Assembly: GCA_044220545.1 (NCBI GenBank)
Contig: JBGAQX010000006.1
Coordinates: 55,031-119,030, forward strand
DNA length: 64,000 bases
Direction: 5' to 3'
Origin: Fen-999 sp044220545
GTDB taxonomy: Bacteria; Pseudomonadota; Gammaproteobacteria; Burkholderiales; Rhodocyclaceae
A program made the translations under genes and the position numbers. This document shows, in pieces, positions 46,777 to 55,457 of this stretch (its first letter is position 1; every line of letters begins with the position of its first letter). The notes below the pieces were generated by a model that did not search any database, was not told the DNA's origin, and was given only the letters and a program-made list of their open reading frames with translations.

Positions 46777-47142
46777 ATGTACGACATCAACAAGTTCATT
46801 GCCAATCCGCGCATGCGGAGCAACGATCCCGATGGGAACCTGATCGGTCTCGACCACTGGTCACCGCTGGTCGCCAATCGGTTGGCTGAAGAAGATGGCA
46901 TGACACTTTCCGACGAGCATTGGCAGGTCATCTACTGTCTGCGCGAGCGGTTTCGGCTGCTTGGGCCGGACTGGACCGCGCGCCGCATGACGCATGAGCT
47001 TGCGCGTGAGTATGCGGACGTTGGCGGTCGGCGCTACCTGTACGAGTTGTTTCCGCACGGCCCGATAGCCCAGGCCTGTAGATTGGCTGGCCTGCCGTTG
47101 CCGCTCGGGACAATCAGTACCTCGTTCGGTAGCGTCCATTGA
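46777..47142 (+). CDS. DsrC/TusE-family sulfur-relay-like protein lacking the terminal cysteine
   Basis: 121 residues. Typical DsrC/TusE fold elements: LSDEHWQVIYCLRERF, the LYELFPHGPIAQACRLAGLP arm with C101. The second cysteine normally found at the C-terminal end is absent (Thr112 in PLGTISTSFG, with an extended tail). It therefore cannot form the DsrC trisulfide and may be a regulatory or TusE-like member. AAAGGAG precedes ATG 46777. It is followed 28 bp later by a ferredoxin-NADP reductase gene. Confidence 0.85.
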   Translation: MYDINKFIANPRMRSNDPDGNLIGLDHWSPLVANRLAEEDGMTLSDEHWQVIYCLRERFRLLGPDWTARRMTHELAREYADVGGRRYLYELFPHGPIAQACRLAGLPLPLGTISTSFGSVH

Positions 47143-47170
47143 GCCACTTCGTGACGAGGAAGGTCGGGCG

Positions 47171-47995
47171 ATGAATGCCAGGTTGCCGATCGATCTGGCC
47201 GAGCCGATTTCGCCACCCGCGTCGCTCGCCGTCGCCAAGTGGCGGCTCGAACGTGTCGTCTCGATACGCCACTGGACCTCAATGCTATGTTCGTTTCGCC
47301 TCTCCCGGGCGGACGGCTTCACTTTCGTTCCGGGCCACTATGCCCGCTTGGGCTTGCTCGATTCAGCCGGCAACGCCGTCTGGCGGCCGTTTTCGATGGT
47401 ATCGGGCGCCGAAGACGACCACCTGGAGTTTCTGGCGGTACTGGTTGCCGGCGGAGAATTCTCGAGCCGGCTTGGTGCCCTGAAGGTCGGTGACGCGGTG
47501 CTGGTCGAAAAGCGGAGCTATGGCTTTCTGACTGTCGACCAACTGGCACCGGGTGACGATCTCTGGATGCTCGCCAGCGGTACCGGTTTGGGTCCGTTCA
47601 TATCGATCCTGCGCGATCCGGCTTCCTGGCGCTCGTTCGATCATTTAATTCTGGTGCACAGCGTTCGCCGTGTGGAGGATCTGGCCTACCGGCAGGAGAT
47701 CGAAGCGTTGCGCCACGGCGCCATCGCCGCCGGCGCCCGCGCCGATCTTCGCTACCTTCCGGTCGTGACTCGTGATCGCCAGCCGGGCCTGCTGCAAGCG
47801 CGCATTCCGCAATTGATCGTCGATGGGCGGTTGGAGCGCTCCGTGGCGATTGCGCTGGAAATGAGCCACTCCCGCGTCATGGTCTGCGGCAATCCGGACC
47901 TGACGCGCGACATGCGCAGCCTGCTGGTTGCGCGCGGCTTCGCCGCCAGCCGGCGTGGCGCTCTCGGCCAGATAGCATTCGAGAAGTACTGGTAA
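47171..47995 (+). CDS. fpr: Ferredoxin-NADP reductase
   Basis: 274-residue FAD enzyme moving electrons between NADPH and ferredoxin/flavodoxin. FAD-binding RPFSMVSG, the NADP motif GTGLGPFISIL, CGNPDLTRDM and a C-terminal aromatic (FEKYW) are visible. The order DsrC-like-fpr under one promoter suggests redox support for sulfur or Fe-S chemistry; speculative. Confidence 0.88.
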   Translation: MNARLPIDLAEPISPPASLAVAKWRLERVVSIRHWTSMLCSFRLSRADGFTFVPGHYARLGLLDSAGNAVWRPFSMVSGAEDDHLEFLAVLVAGGEFSSRLGALKVGDAVLVEKRSYGFLTVDQLAPGDDLWMLASGTGLGPFISILRDPASWRSFDHLILVHSVRRVEDLAYRQEIEALRHGAIAAGARADLRYLPVVTRDRQPGLLQARIPQLIVDGRLERSVAIALEMSHSRVMVCGNPDLTRDMRSLLVARGFAASRRGALGQIAFEKYW

Positions 47996-48024
47996 GCGCC
48001 GGCGCGGGCGGAAGCTTCTTTCGG

Positions 48025-48627
48025 CTAGTGGGTTAGTACGCGCGATTCGCCGATGCCCTGGAATGGGCCGAGCGGGTTTCTGGTTTGCTCCCGTTCGTGA
48101 ATCGCCGGTTGGCCGCCGGTCAGCTTGTAGACGACCACATTGTCCTTGATCAGGACGATACCGTTGAAGCGCCAGCCGACAATGTCCACCTTGCGCTGGA
48201 AGTTGAGGAAATCGGTCCAGAAATTGCCATAGCGCTTGCGCTGCGTTACCCGCTGGTCGATCTCGTAACCCCGACAGGCCGTTTTGGCCGCAATGCACTC
48301 CTGCACGCCGGGGTCGAGGTCAATCGCGTTGATGGTCGGGCTGGGAATGAAACGGCGCAAGACGTCGGAGTAGTTCAGGATCGTGACGTTCTGGTTCGAG
48401 GTCGGATCCAGCTTGAGTTCCTTGAGCGCTTCGACCGTAGTTTCGTGCGGAACGATCTTGTCGAAGGTCTGCTGCGCCTCCCAGAAACTCTGCCAAGGGC
48501 CTTCCGTCACCGTCTCGCCCTTGGGCAACAACGCACCGCAGCCCCCCAGGCATAGCGACACGAAAAATACCCCGATTTGAATCGCCGTCTGTGGCATGGG
48601 GATGCCCACTTTCTTGGCTGCCGTCAT
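48025..48627 (-). CDS. Putative lipoprotein, unknown
   Basis: 200 residues. A hydrophobic segment with lipobox LCLGGC at about residues 25-30 marks an exported lipoprotein, probably starting at 48597 (the Met at residue 11), which shortens the leader. The mature part has no recognised domain. Upstream neighbour is a DUF2807 protein, 24 bp away on the same strand. Convergent with fpr. Confidence 0.65.
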   Translation of the reverse strand: MTAAKKVGIPMPQTAIQIGVFFVSLCLGGCGALLPKGETVTEGPWQSFWEAQQTFDKIVPHETTVEALKELKLDPTSNQNVTILNYSDVLRRFIPSPTINAIDLDPGVQECIAAKTACRGYEIDQRVTQRKRYGNFWTDFLNFQRKVDIVGWRFNGIVLIKDNVVVYKLTGGQPAIHEREQTRNPLGPFQGIGESRVLTH

Positions 48628-48651
48628 GGATTCAACCGTAGCACTCCGTGC

Positions 48652-49374
48652 TCACTTGAACTTGACTTCGCCGGCGCCGGAGCGATCCACCGAGCGCTGC
48701 TTCGGGTTGCCGGCGATGGCGATGTCACCCGACCCGGAAAGATCCACCTTGACCGAGCGGGCGGCATGGGCGGAAATAGTCCCCGAGCCCGAAACGTCGA
48801 TGCGCAAGTCCTGAGTGAGCAAGCCGGCCGCGTTGACATCGCCGGAACCGGAGATGTCGAAGGACGCGGCATCCACCTGACCGGTGGCGGCAATGGTTCC
48901 GGAACCGGAGACGTCCACGGTGAGCTTCCTGCCCGATTCGCCGCTCAGTTTCAGGTCGCCCGAGCCGGTCATCGTCACCAATTCCAGGCTCGGACCGGTG
49001 GCCTCAACGCGAATCATGCCTTCCATGCTGACCGACTTCGACAGGCCGATGACCAGATTGCGGCCCTTCACTTCGGTGGTTACCAGAGGGAGTATGTTGG
49101 CCGGAGCGCTGATCTTCATCGACGGTGTCGCCGCGACCGAGTAGGTCATCTTGACCGGTGCCTCGAGGACCAAGCCGGAGTAGCCGCCGGTCTTGCGTTC
49201 TTCGGTCTTTGCCGGGCCCTTGCCGACCACCACGTCGCCGATGGCAATATGGGTACCGCTGACAATGGCGACGCCACTGCCGCCGGAAAACACCGTACTA
49301 CCAGCCATGGCCGACTCCGGCGCGCCGGCCAGGGCCAGCGCGGCGACAATCAGGGAAAAGCAGGATCGTTGCAT
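48652..49374 (-). CDS. DUF2807 (GIN domain) putative auto-transporter-like adhesin
   Basis: 240 residues with a signal peptide (about 1-24). Repeated SGSG turns (VSGSGTI, ISGSGDV, LSGSGDI) mark a right-handed beta-helix of the DUF2807/GIN type. Function is not known in the family; an envelope or secreted role is likely. The start at 49374 gives the signal peptide; the frame upstream was rejected. Confidence 0.8.
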   Translation of the reverse strand: MQRSCFSLIVAALALAGAPESAMAGSTVFSGGSGVAIVSGTHIAIGDVVVGKGPAKTEERKTGGYSGLVLEAPVKMTYSVAATPSMKISAPANILPLVTTEVKGRNLVIGLSKSVSMEGMIRVEATGPSLELVTMTGSGDLKLSGESGRKLTVDVSGSGTIAATGQVDAASFDISGSGDVNAAGLLTQDLRIDVSGSGTISAHAARSVKVDLSGSGDIAIAGNPKQRSVDRSGAGEVKFK

Positions 49375-49490
49375 GGAAATCTCCTCGTCTCTGGTCGGCG
49401 GCCAGCGCATTTCGCGGCATCATGGTCTTCACCGATCCAGTATCAGTATGGGCAGTCGTCGGCAGGTTTGCCGGGTTATTTCCACCTATG

Positions 49491-52484
49491 TTAGTGCATG
49501 TCCTTGGGATCGAGGCCGACAGCCGCATCCCAGAAGGTGGTCGGGACGCCGATTGCCAGTTGGTTGCGCAAGAATTGCTGGAGCCGCGGGTCGGTGACGA
49601 AGCTGGCCGCGGAGTCGGCCTTGAGGATCTCCTCCGGAGTCACCGGGCGGGATACCGCGTAACCCTGGACGTAGTCGATGCCGACCATCGCCAGCGCCTC
49701 GGTCGTTGCGGCGTCCTCGGACCATTCAGCGATCGTGCGCATGCCGAGGTTCCTCGCCAGGGCGACAATGGCTTCGATGATGGCAAGGTTGGCCGGGTGC
49801 TTGGCGATGCCCTTGACGAACATCCCGTCGATCTTGAGCACCTCGGCCGAGAGTTCCTTGAGATACGAGAACGACGTGTATCCGGCGCCGAAGTCGTCGA
49901 GAGCTATCTTGGCGCCGTGCGACCGCACCCGGTTGATGAATCGCTGGGTGTTGTTGATGTCCTGTAGCGCCACGCCCTCGGTGATCTCGATGCACAGCCG
50001 AGTCGTTGCCTCCTTGTGGCGGCCGATGATTTCGAACGCGTCGTGGATGAATCGTTCGTCGTTCAACGAGGCGCCACTCAGGTTCATGCAGACGAACTTC
50101 GTCTTGCCGAGTCGCGCGGCATGCGTTTCGATCCACTCCAGGGTGGTGGTCAGCACCCAGCGGTCGATGACGCCAATCCGGCCGTTGTTCTCGGCGGCGG
50201 CAATGATCGGTCCGGCCGCCAGGATGGAGCCGTCGTCTTCGCGCATCCGGAGCAGCACCTCGAAGTTCATGGACTCGTACGGCGCCTTCAGCGACATGAT
50301 CGGCTGCATGGCCAGAAACAGGCCTTCCGGGGCCAGCCCGTGATCGAGGTGACCGATCAGGCGCAACTCGGCCGCCCGTTCCCGGAAGGCTTCCTCCGAA
50401 TTTTCGAAGACGACCAGACCTTCGTGATGACCACGCTTCGCCTGCCGGCAGGCCCGATCGGCGACCGCGATGGCATCCTTGACCGTGGTGCCGGGCATGA
50501 CCTCGATAAGACCGATCGACCCGCGCACCTGAAAAACGCTGTCGCCCGCCTCGTAGCGCGTACGCAGAATCCGGTCGACAACGCCGCGGCACAGCCAGTG
50601 CGCGCCCTTGAGCGGCATGTCCGGCAGCACGAACACGAACTCATCCCCGCCAACGCGGCCCAGGGAACTGCCGTTCGACAGCATCTCGGAAATCCCCGAG
50701 CAGACTTCCCTGAGGATGATGTCGCCGGCGGCATGGCCGAACAGTTCGTTGATCAGCTTGAAGCGATCGAGATCGAGGTAGGCGAGCGACAGTGTTGCGC
50801 CGCCGCCGTCGTCCAGCTTCCGTATTGCGCGCTCCAGGATGATTTCAATGCCGCGCCGATTCAGTACGTTGGTCAGCGGATCATGCTCGGCCAGGAAGCG
50901 CAACTTCTCCGTTGCCGTGACGCGCGCCGTGATGTCCTGTAGCGAGCCCTCGATAAGCCGATTGGCGAAGGTTGCCTTGACCAGATACCACTGGGCGGCG
51001 TCCCGCTCGTTGTCGTCGGCATGAACTTCGAACTCCTCGGCGCTGTGATGATTGATAACCCACTGTAACGTCGTCCATGATTCGAGGCCAAACAGATCCT
51101 GCCAGCGTCGCGGCGGTGCGGCGCAAGGATCCAGCCCCAGGGTTCTGGTGATGGTCGGGTTGGACCGTAAGAATGTGCCGTCGGGATCCAGGGTAAACAG
51201 GCCGATTGGGCTGGCATCGTAGGTGCGCGCGAGTTCGGCCTGGGCGGACAGGCGCGCAATGCGTTCCTGGCGCATCTGCTGGCCAATGGCAAAAGCGGCC
51301 AGGAGGCCCGAGGACAACGACGCGGTGACGAAGTTGATCTTGTCGGCGAATTCCCGAAAGCCGAAAGCCGCTCCGATGACTTCCGCGAACACGGCAACGA
51401 GCGTGACCAGAAGCGACGCGCTGTACCACAAGGCAACCGGCGAACGGGTCTTGAGCAGGATTCGCCCCAACAGGAAGACCGCGATGAGCACGCCGTAGGC
51501 ACTGGCAACCCAGAGAATCGGCAACCACAGGGCGAACGGCAGGCTAATGGCGGCCAGCAGCAGCGGAGTACATGCCCAGCCGGCGATTCTAAGCAGCCAG
51601 CCATAGCCAACGACCTTCAACTCGTCGCGGAACAGGCGGCCGAACAAGGTCACCGTCAACACGTAGTAGGCGGCGGCGGTCAGTTGGCGAACGGGGATCA
51701 GCCAGTCGTAAGGCACCCAATGGCCGAGCCACTGCGTGTCCCAGCCGGTGCTGATGGCGGCCAGACGCATGTTGGCAACCAGCCAGCCGGCAAAGATGAC
51801 GTAGGTCCATTCCCTGTTGATGATGGCTGTGGCGAACATGAACAGAGCCAGCAGCAGCAATCCGCCCTCGAGCAGACCGGCATTGCGGTGGAACTCGTGT
51901 ATCGATGACTCCAGTTGGTCTCGTGGCCACTGGAGGACCTTGATGTGCGCCGGCCCGGTGAAGCGCCCGTTGCAGAGCACACGCATGCCCTGCGTGTCAT
52001 TGGGGAAGGCAATGGCATGGCCGGACTTCGACGGGGCAATGGCCCCTTCGCTTCGCAGGCGAGAGCCGGCACCGATGACGTCCAGCGTTTCCGCGTCCCA
52101 GCAGGTCACGTCGAGCATGTGGCGGGACGGCAGATCAATCGCGAAGGGCTGTTGATCGGTGGCCGGATGGGCCGTGAAGAGAAACCAGAAGGGTCGTTCC
52201 GACCGGAAAGTGTCCTTGTGGGTGACGGGCGCGGCCTGTTCGACTTGCAACAGGGCGGTGCCCGGTGTCAGCGGGGCGCCTTGTTCCTCGAGAACCCGGA
52301 AGGGCACCGTCTCTGGATGGCCGACTGGATAGAGCGTCTGCCAGGATGTCAGCGAGGCGATCGTGAGTACAAGCAGGCCAGCGGGAACGGCAAAAATAGA
52401 CAGGCTAAACAGCGTCGACTCCAACCGGGAGTCCAGTTGCTTAGCCCATCCCGCCAGATACTCCAGCAATCTCTTCAGCGGCAT
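49491..52484 (-). CDS. Membrane GGDEF-EAL protein with seven-helix sensor and PAS
   Basis: 997 residues. An N-terminal helix and periplasmic region (7TMR-DISMED2-like), a seven-helix membrane block (about 195-405), PAS (about 415-520), GGDEF domain with intact GGDEF and DxDRFK, and EAL-type domain in which the signature reads EVLLRM and the usual VAEGVET is IAEWSED. DDFGAGYTS is retained. So cyclase activity seems likely while phosphodiesterase activity is less certain. 64 bp downstream of the FeeM-like gene. Confidence 0.88.
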   Translation of the reverse strand: MPLKRLLEYLAGWAKQLDSRLESTLFSLSIFAVPAGLLVLTIASLTSWQTLYPVGHPETVPFRVLEEQGAPLTPGTALLQVEQAAPVTHKDTFRSERPFWFLFTAHPATDQQPFAIDLPSRHMLDVTCWDAETLDVIGAGSRLRSEGAIAPSKSGHAIAFPNDTQGMRVLCNGRFTGPAHIKVLQWPRDQLESSIHEFHRNAGLLEGGLLLLALFMFATAIINREWTYVIFAGWLVANMRLAAISTGWDTQWLGHWVPYDWLIPVRQLTAAAYYVLTVTLFGRLFRDELKVVGYGWLLRIAGWACTPLLLAAISLPFALWLPILWVASAYGVLIAVFLLGRILLKTRSPVALWYSASLLVTLVAVFAEVIGAAFGFREFADKINFVTASLSSGLLAAFAIGQQMRQERIARLSAQAELARTYDASPIGLFTLDPDGTFLRSNPTITRTLGLDPCAAPPRRWQDLFGLESWTTLQWVINHHSAEEFEVHADDNERDAAQWYLVKATFANRLIEGSLQDITARVTATEKLRFLAEHDPLTNVLNRRGIEIILERAIRKLDDGGGATLSLAYLDLDRFKLINELFGHAAGDIILREVCSGISEMLSNGSSLGRVGGDEFVFVLPDMPLKGAHWLCRGVVDRILRTRYEAGDSVFQVRGSIGLIEVMPGTTVKDAIAVADRACRQAKRGHHEGLVVFENSEEAFRERAAELRLIGHLDHGLAPEGLFLAMQPIMSLKAPYESMNFEVLLRMREDDGSILAAGPIIAAAENNGRIGVIDRWVLTTTLEWIETHAARLGKTKFVCMNLSGASLNDERFIHDAFEIIGRHKEATTRLCIEITEGVALQDINNTQRFINRVRSHGAKIALDDFGAGYTSFSYLKELSAEVLKIDGMFVKGIAKHPANLAIIEAIVALARNLGMRTIAEWSEDAATTEALAMVGIDYVQGYAVSRPVTPEEILKADSAASFVTDPRLQQFLRNQLAIGVPTTFWDAAVGLDPKDMH

Positions 52485-52548
52485 GTTTCCTCAATTTACG
52501 CGCCACGATGCGCGTGCTCGGGTGACCATCGACTGCCCCATCTTGTGC

Positions 52549-53325
52549 CTACCCGGGGGCGGTTTCCATCGCGTGCAGGGAGTTTGCAACCGACAACGGG
52601 TTGCGGAACCCCGGCATGCCACGGTCGGTCGTGTCGATGTCGGGGTGATTGGTCCGGACGACGAAGTTCAACAGGGGATGTCCTTTCTCCCGCCAGAGCT
52701 TTTCGGCACCGGGTACGTCGAAGGCCATGACGCGGTGCGGGATGCCTTTTGCGTGCTTGATGGGCACGTAGCCCAGATCGGGATAGACGTCCGTGAACAG
52801 CAGGTCGCTGTATTGCTTGTCCAGCGGCGGGCGCGCCGCGATGACCATCCAGCCGATGCCGGCCTGGACGCAGTAAAGATAGTAAGCCTTGAACAGGGCG
52901 ATCTTGACCATGCGGCCAATGCCGCCGAGGCCGATGCCGAGCCGGGAAGCTTGCGCCATCGTCTGGCCGCGCAGCCAGTCCGGCAGCTCGACGGACGTTT
53001 CAATATTGAGGGGCTTGAAGCGGTTGCTTTGGATTCGCATCGTGCCGAGCGGTTCGCCGTCGAGCTTTGATTCGGCGATCAGCACGACAGAGCCGTCTTC
53101 ACGGTCATAGGGCTCGGCTTCCCATAGTTGCTGGGCAAACTCCGGTACATGGCGGTTGTATGCGGAATAGCGAATCCGGACGGCCTTGGCCAACTGACTT
53201 TCCTCGTGAACGATCTTGACGGTGAACGGCAGGGTTTCGGTCTTGACGGCGCCATCCACAGGCGACTCGGAAACCTGCAAGTGGTGTTGGCGGGCAGTGC
53301 TAGTAGCTACAGCATCGGCGTGCAT
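52549..53325 (-). CDS. FeeM-like N-acyl amino acid synthase (GNAT fold)
   Basis: 258 residues. VRIRYSAYNRHVPEFAQ, then AESKLDGEPLGTMRIQSN, ASRLGIG and KAYYLYCVQAGIGWMVIAARP fit the N-acyl amino acid synthase/exosortase-associated acyltransferase GNAT family. Such enzymes join a long-chain acyl group to an amino acid. The start at 53325 follows AAAGGAG; the upstream frame is non-homologous. It precedes the GGDEF-EAL gene, suggesting a signal lipid linked to c-di-GMP. Confidence 0.75.
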   Translation of the reverse strand: MHADAVATSTARQHHLQVSESPVDGAVKTETLPFTVKIVHEESQLAKAVRIRYSAYNRHVPEFAQQLWEAEPYDREDGSVVLIAESKLDGEPLGTMRIQSNRFKPLNIETSVELPDWLRGQTMAQASRLGIGLGGIGRMVKIALFKAYYLYCVQAGIGWMVIAARPPLDKQYSDLLFTDVYPDLGYVPIKHAKGIPHRVMAFDVPGAEKLWREKGHPLLNFVVRTNHPDIDTTDRGMPGFRNPLSVANSLHAMETAPG

Positions 53326-53618
53326 GACATACTCCTTTAGTAATAAACGAGCCACTTCGTGAAATAAAACCGAGGTACGAGATGGTGCGGGCCATACAAG
53401 CACAGTCCACATCTGCCAGCATGGCTGGAAAATGATAGAGCAACGGACCTAAGGAGGCCGCCAGGCGCGGGCCGGGTTCGAGGCGCGACCGAGCGGGGCG
53501 GTCTGCCGACGTGGTCGGGCGGCCGATGTCGGCGGCCACCCGAGGAGACGCGGTGGGTCGCGCGGAACGAAATGGAGTGCGTGCCCCGGGGGAAGACCCA
53601 CTGGGCGGGTCGAAGTGG

Positions 53619-54761
53619 CTACTTCACCAGTTTCCAGGCGCCGTTCTCGATGCGCACCATGACCCGGGAGCGCTGGTCGAAGCCGATGTGATCCTGGGCG
53701 CTCATGTTGTAGATGCCGTGGGCGCCGGCGAGATCGCGGACACCTTCCAAGGCGTCGCGCAGTGCGCGCCGAAACTCGCGGCTGCCCGGTTGGCCCTTCT
53801 TCATTGCCTCGGGAACCGCGCTGGCCAGCAGCCTGAAGGCATCCCAGGTATGGGCGCCAAAGGTCGTGACGCTGCCCTTGCCGTGTATCGCCTCGTAGCG
53901 GGTTACATACTCCAACGCGGTCTTCTTGACCGGGTTGTCATCGGGCAGCTGGCTGGCCACCAGAATCGGCCCGGCTGGCAGCAGGGTGCCTTCGACATCC
54001 TTGCCGCCAATGCGCAGGAAGTCGCTGTTGGCCACGCCATGGGTCTGGTAGATGGGCCCCTGGTAGCCCTTTTCCCTGAGTGCCTTTTGCGGCATCGCGG
54101 CCGGCGTGCCGGAACCGGCGATCATGACCGCGTCGGGTTTGCTGGCGATGATCTTCAGCACCTGTCCGGTGACGGAGGTATCGGTGCGGTTGAAGCGCTC
54201 GTTGGCGGCCACCTTGATCTTGCGCACCTCGGCGAGTTTGTTGATCTCGCTCCACCAACCATCGCCGTAAGCGTCGGCAAATCCAATGAAGGCGATGGTC
54301 CGAACCCGGTTGTTGCTCATGTGCTCGACGATGGCCGTAGCCATATGGGTGTCGCTCTGCGCGTCCTTGAACACCCACTTGCGTTTTTCGTCCATCGGTT
54401 CGACGATGCGCGCCGCGGAGGCCATGGAGATCATCGGCGTTTCGCCCTCGGCGACGATGTCGATCATTGCCAGGGAGTTCGGCGTGGTCGTCGAACCAAC
54501 GATCACGTCCACTTTGTGTTCCGAGATCAGCTTGCGGGCGTTCTTCACCGCCGTGGTGGTGTCGGAGGCATCGTCGAGGATGATGTAGTTGAGCTTCTGT
54601 CCGGCGATGCTGGTCGGCAATAGCGAAAAGCTGTTCTTTTCCGGAATGCCCAGCGAAGCGGCCGGCCCGGTGGCCGACAGGGTGACGCCGATATTGATGT
54701 CGGCGACGGCGGAGAGACTCAGGCAGGCGAGGGGAACGGCGAGCCAGGATGCCATTTTCAT
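53619..54761 (-). CDS. ABC transporter substrate-binding protein, branched-chain amino acid type
   Basis: 380 residues, LivK-like periplasmic binding protein. Signal peptide (about 1-20), DINIGVTLSATGPAASLG at the mature N terminus, and DPNT/SxTTP-type ligand contacts (GSTTTPNSLAM). No permease or ATPase genes are adjacent, so it is an orphan binding protein here. The start at 54761 has an AGGGAG site. Ligand unknown; amides or aromatic acids are common in this family. Confidence 0.88.
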   Translation of the reverse strand: MKMASWLAVPLACLSLSAVADINIGVTLSATGPAASLGIPEKNSFSLLPTSIAGQKLNYIILDDASDTTTAVKNARKLISEHKVDVIVGSTTTPNSLAMIDIVAEGETPMISMASAARIVEPMDEKRKWVFKDAQSDTHMATAIVEHMSNNRVRTIAFIGFADAYGDGWWSEINKLAEVRKIKVAANERFNRTDTSVTGQVLKIIASKPDAVMIAGSGTPAAMPQKALREKGYQGPIYQTHGVANSDFLRIGGKDVEGTLLPAGPILVASQLPDDNPVKKTALEYVTRYEAIHGKGSVTTFGAHTWDAFRLLASAVPEAMKKGQPGSREFRRALRDALEGVRDLAGAHGIYNMSAQDHIGFDQRSRVMVRIENGAWKLVK

Positions 54762-54810
54762 GATGAACTCCCTGCGATGGTCGAATGGCGGAATTCTAAC
54801 GACCGGGCAC

Positions 54811-54834
54811 AAAAAAGGGTGGCCATGGCCACCC
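54811..54834 (-). terminator. Rho-independent terminator after efp
   Basis: Self-complementary GGGTGGCCATGGCCACCC followed, on the minus strand, by six T (complement of 54811-54816). It lies 23 bp after the efp stop. Confidence 0.88.
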
Positions 54835-54856
54835 TGGTTCCCCGACGCGCCGATCC

Positions 54857-55414
54857 TTACTTGACGCGGTTGCGGTACTCGCCGGTACGGGTGTCGATTT
54901 CGATCTTGTCGCCAATTTCCACGAATGCCGGTACCGGCAGTTCGAAGCCGGTGGCCAGTTTGGCCGGCTTCATGACCTTGCCCGAGGTGTCGCCCTTGAC
55001 GGCCGGTTCGGTGTAGATCACCTCGCGCACCACCGAGTTGGCCATGTCGACCGAAATGGCCTTGCCGTCGTAGAAGACGACTTCCAGCGGCATGCCGTCT
55101 TCCAGATAGTTGAGGACGTCGCCCATGTTCTCGGCTTCGACCTCGTACTGGTTGTAGTCGGCGTCCATGAATACGTACATGGGGTCGGCAAAGTAGGAAT
55201 AGGTGCATTCCTTGCGGTCGAGCATCACCAGCTCGAACTTGTCGTCGGCCTTGTAGACTGTCTCGGAATTGGCGCCGGTCAATAGGTTCTTGAACTTCAT
55301 CTTGACCACGGCGACGTTGCGGCCAGACTTGTTGTATTCGGCTTTTTGGACGACCAGCGGGTCGTTGCCAACCATGATCACGTTGCCGGTGCGGAGTTCC
55401 TGAGCGGTTTTCAT
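54857..55414 (-). CDS. efp: Translation elongation factor P
   Basis: Relieves ribosome stalling at polyproline. The 185-residue protein has the three-domain EF-P form and Arg32 in NKSGRN, the residue rhamnosylated by EarP. The earP gene is just upstream in the same operon (43 bp), confirming the arginine-type modification system rather than EpmABC lysine. Confidence 0.97.
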   Translation of the reverse strand: MKTAQELRTGNVIMVGNDPLVVQKAEYNKSGRNVAVVKMKFKNLLTGANSETVYKADDKFELVMLDRKECTYSYFADPMYVFMDADYNQYEVEAENMGDVLNYLEDGMPLEVVFYDGKAISVDMANSVVREVIYTEPAVKGDTSGKVMKPAKLATGFELPVPAFVEIGDKIEIDTRTGEYRNRVK

Positions 55415-55457
55415 GTTGCGAAAGGCCTATAGGGGGAGGCGAAAAATAAGCCGGCGA

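Noticed and set aside
52549..53325. LuxI-type acyl-homoserine lactone synthase
   Set aside because: Sequence blocks fit FeeM-like N-acyl amino acid synthases better, and there is no LuxR gene nearby.
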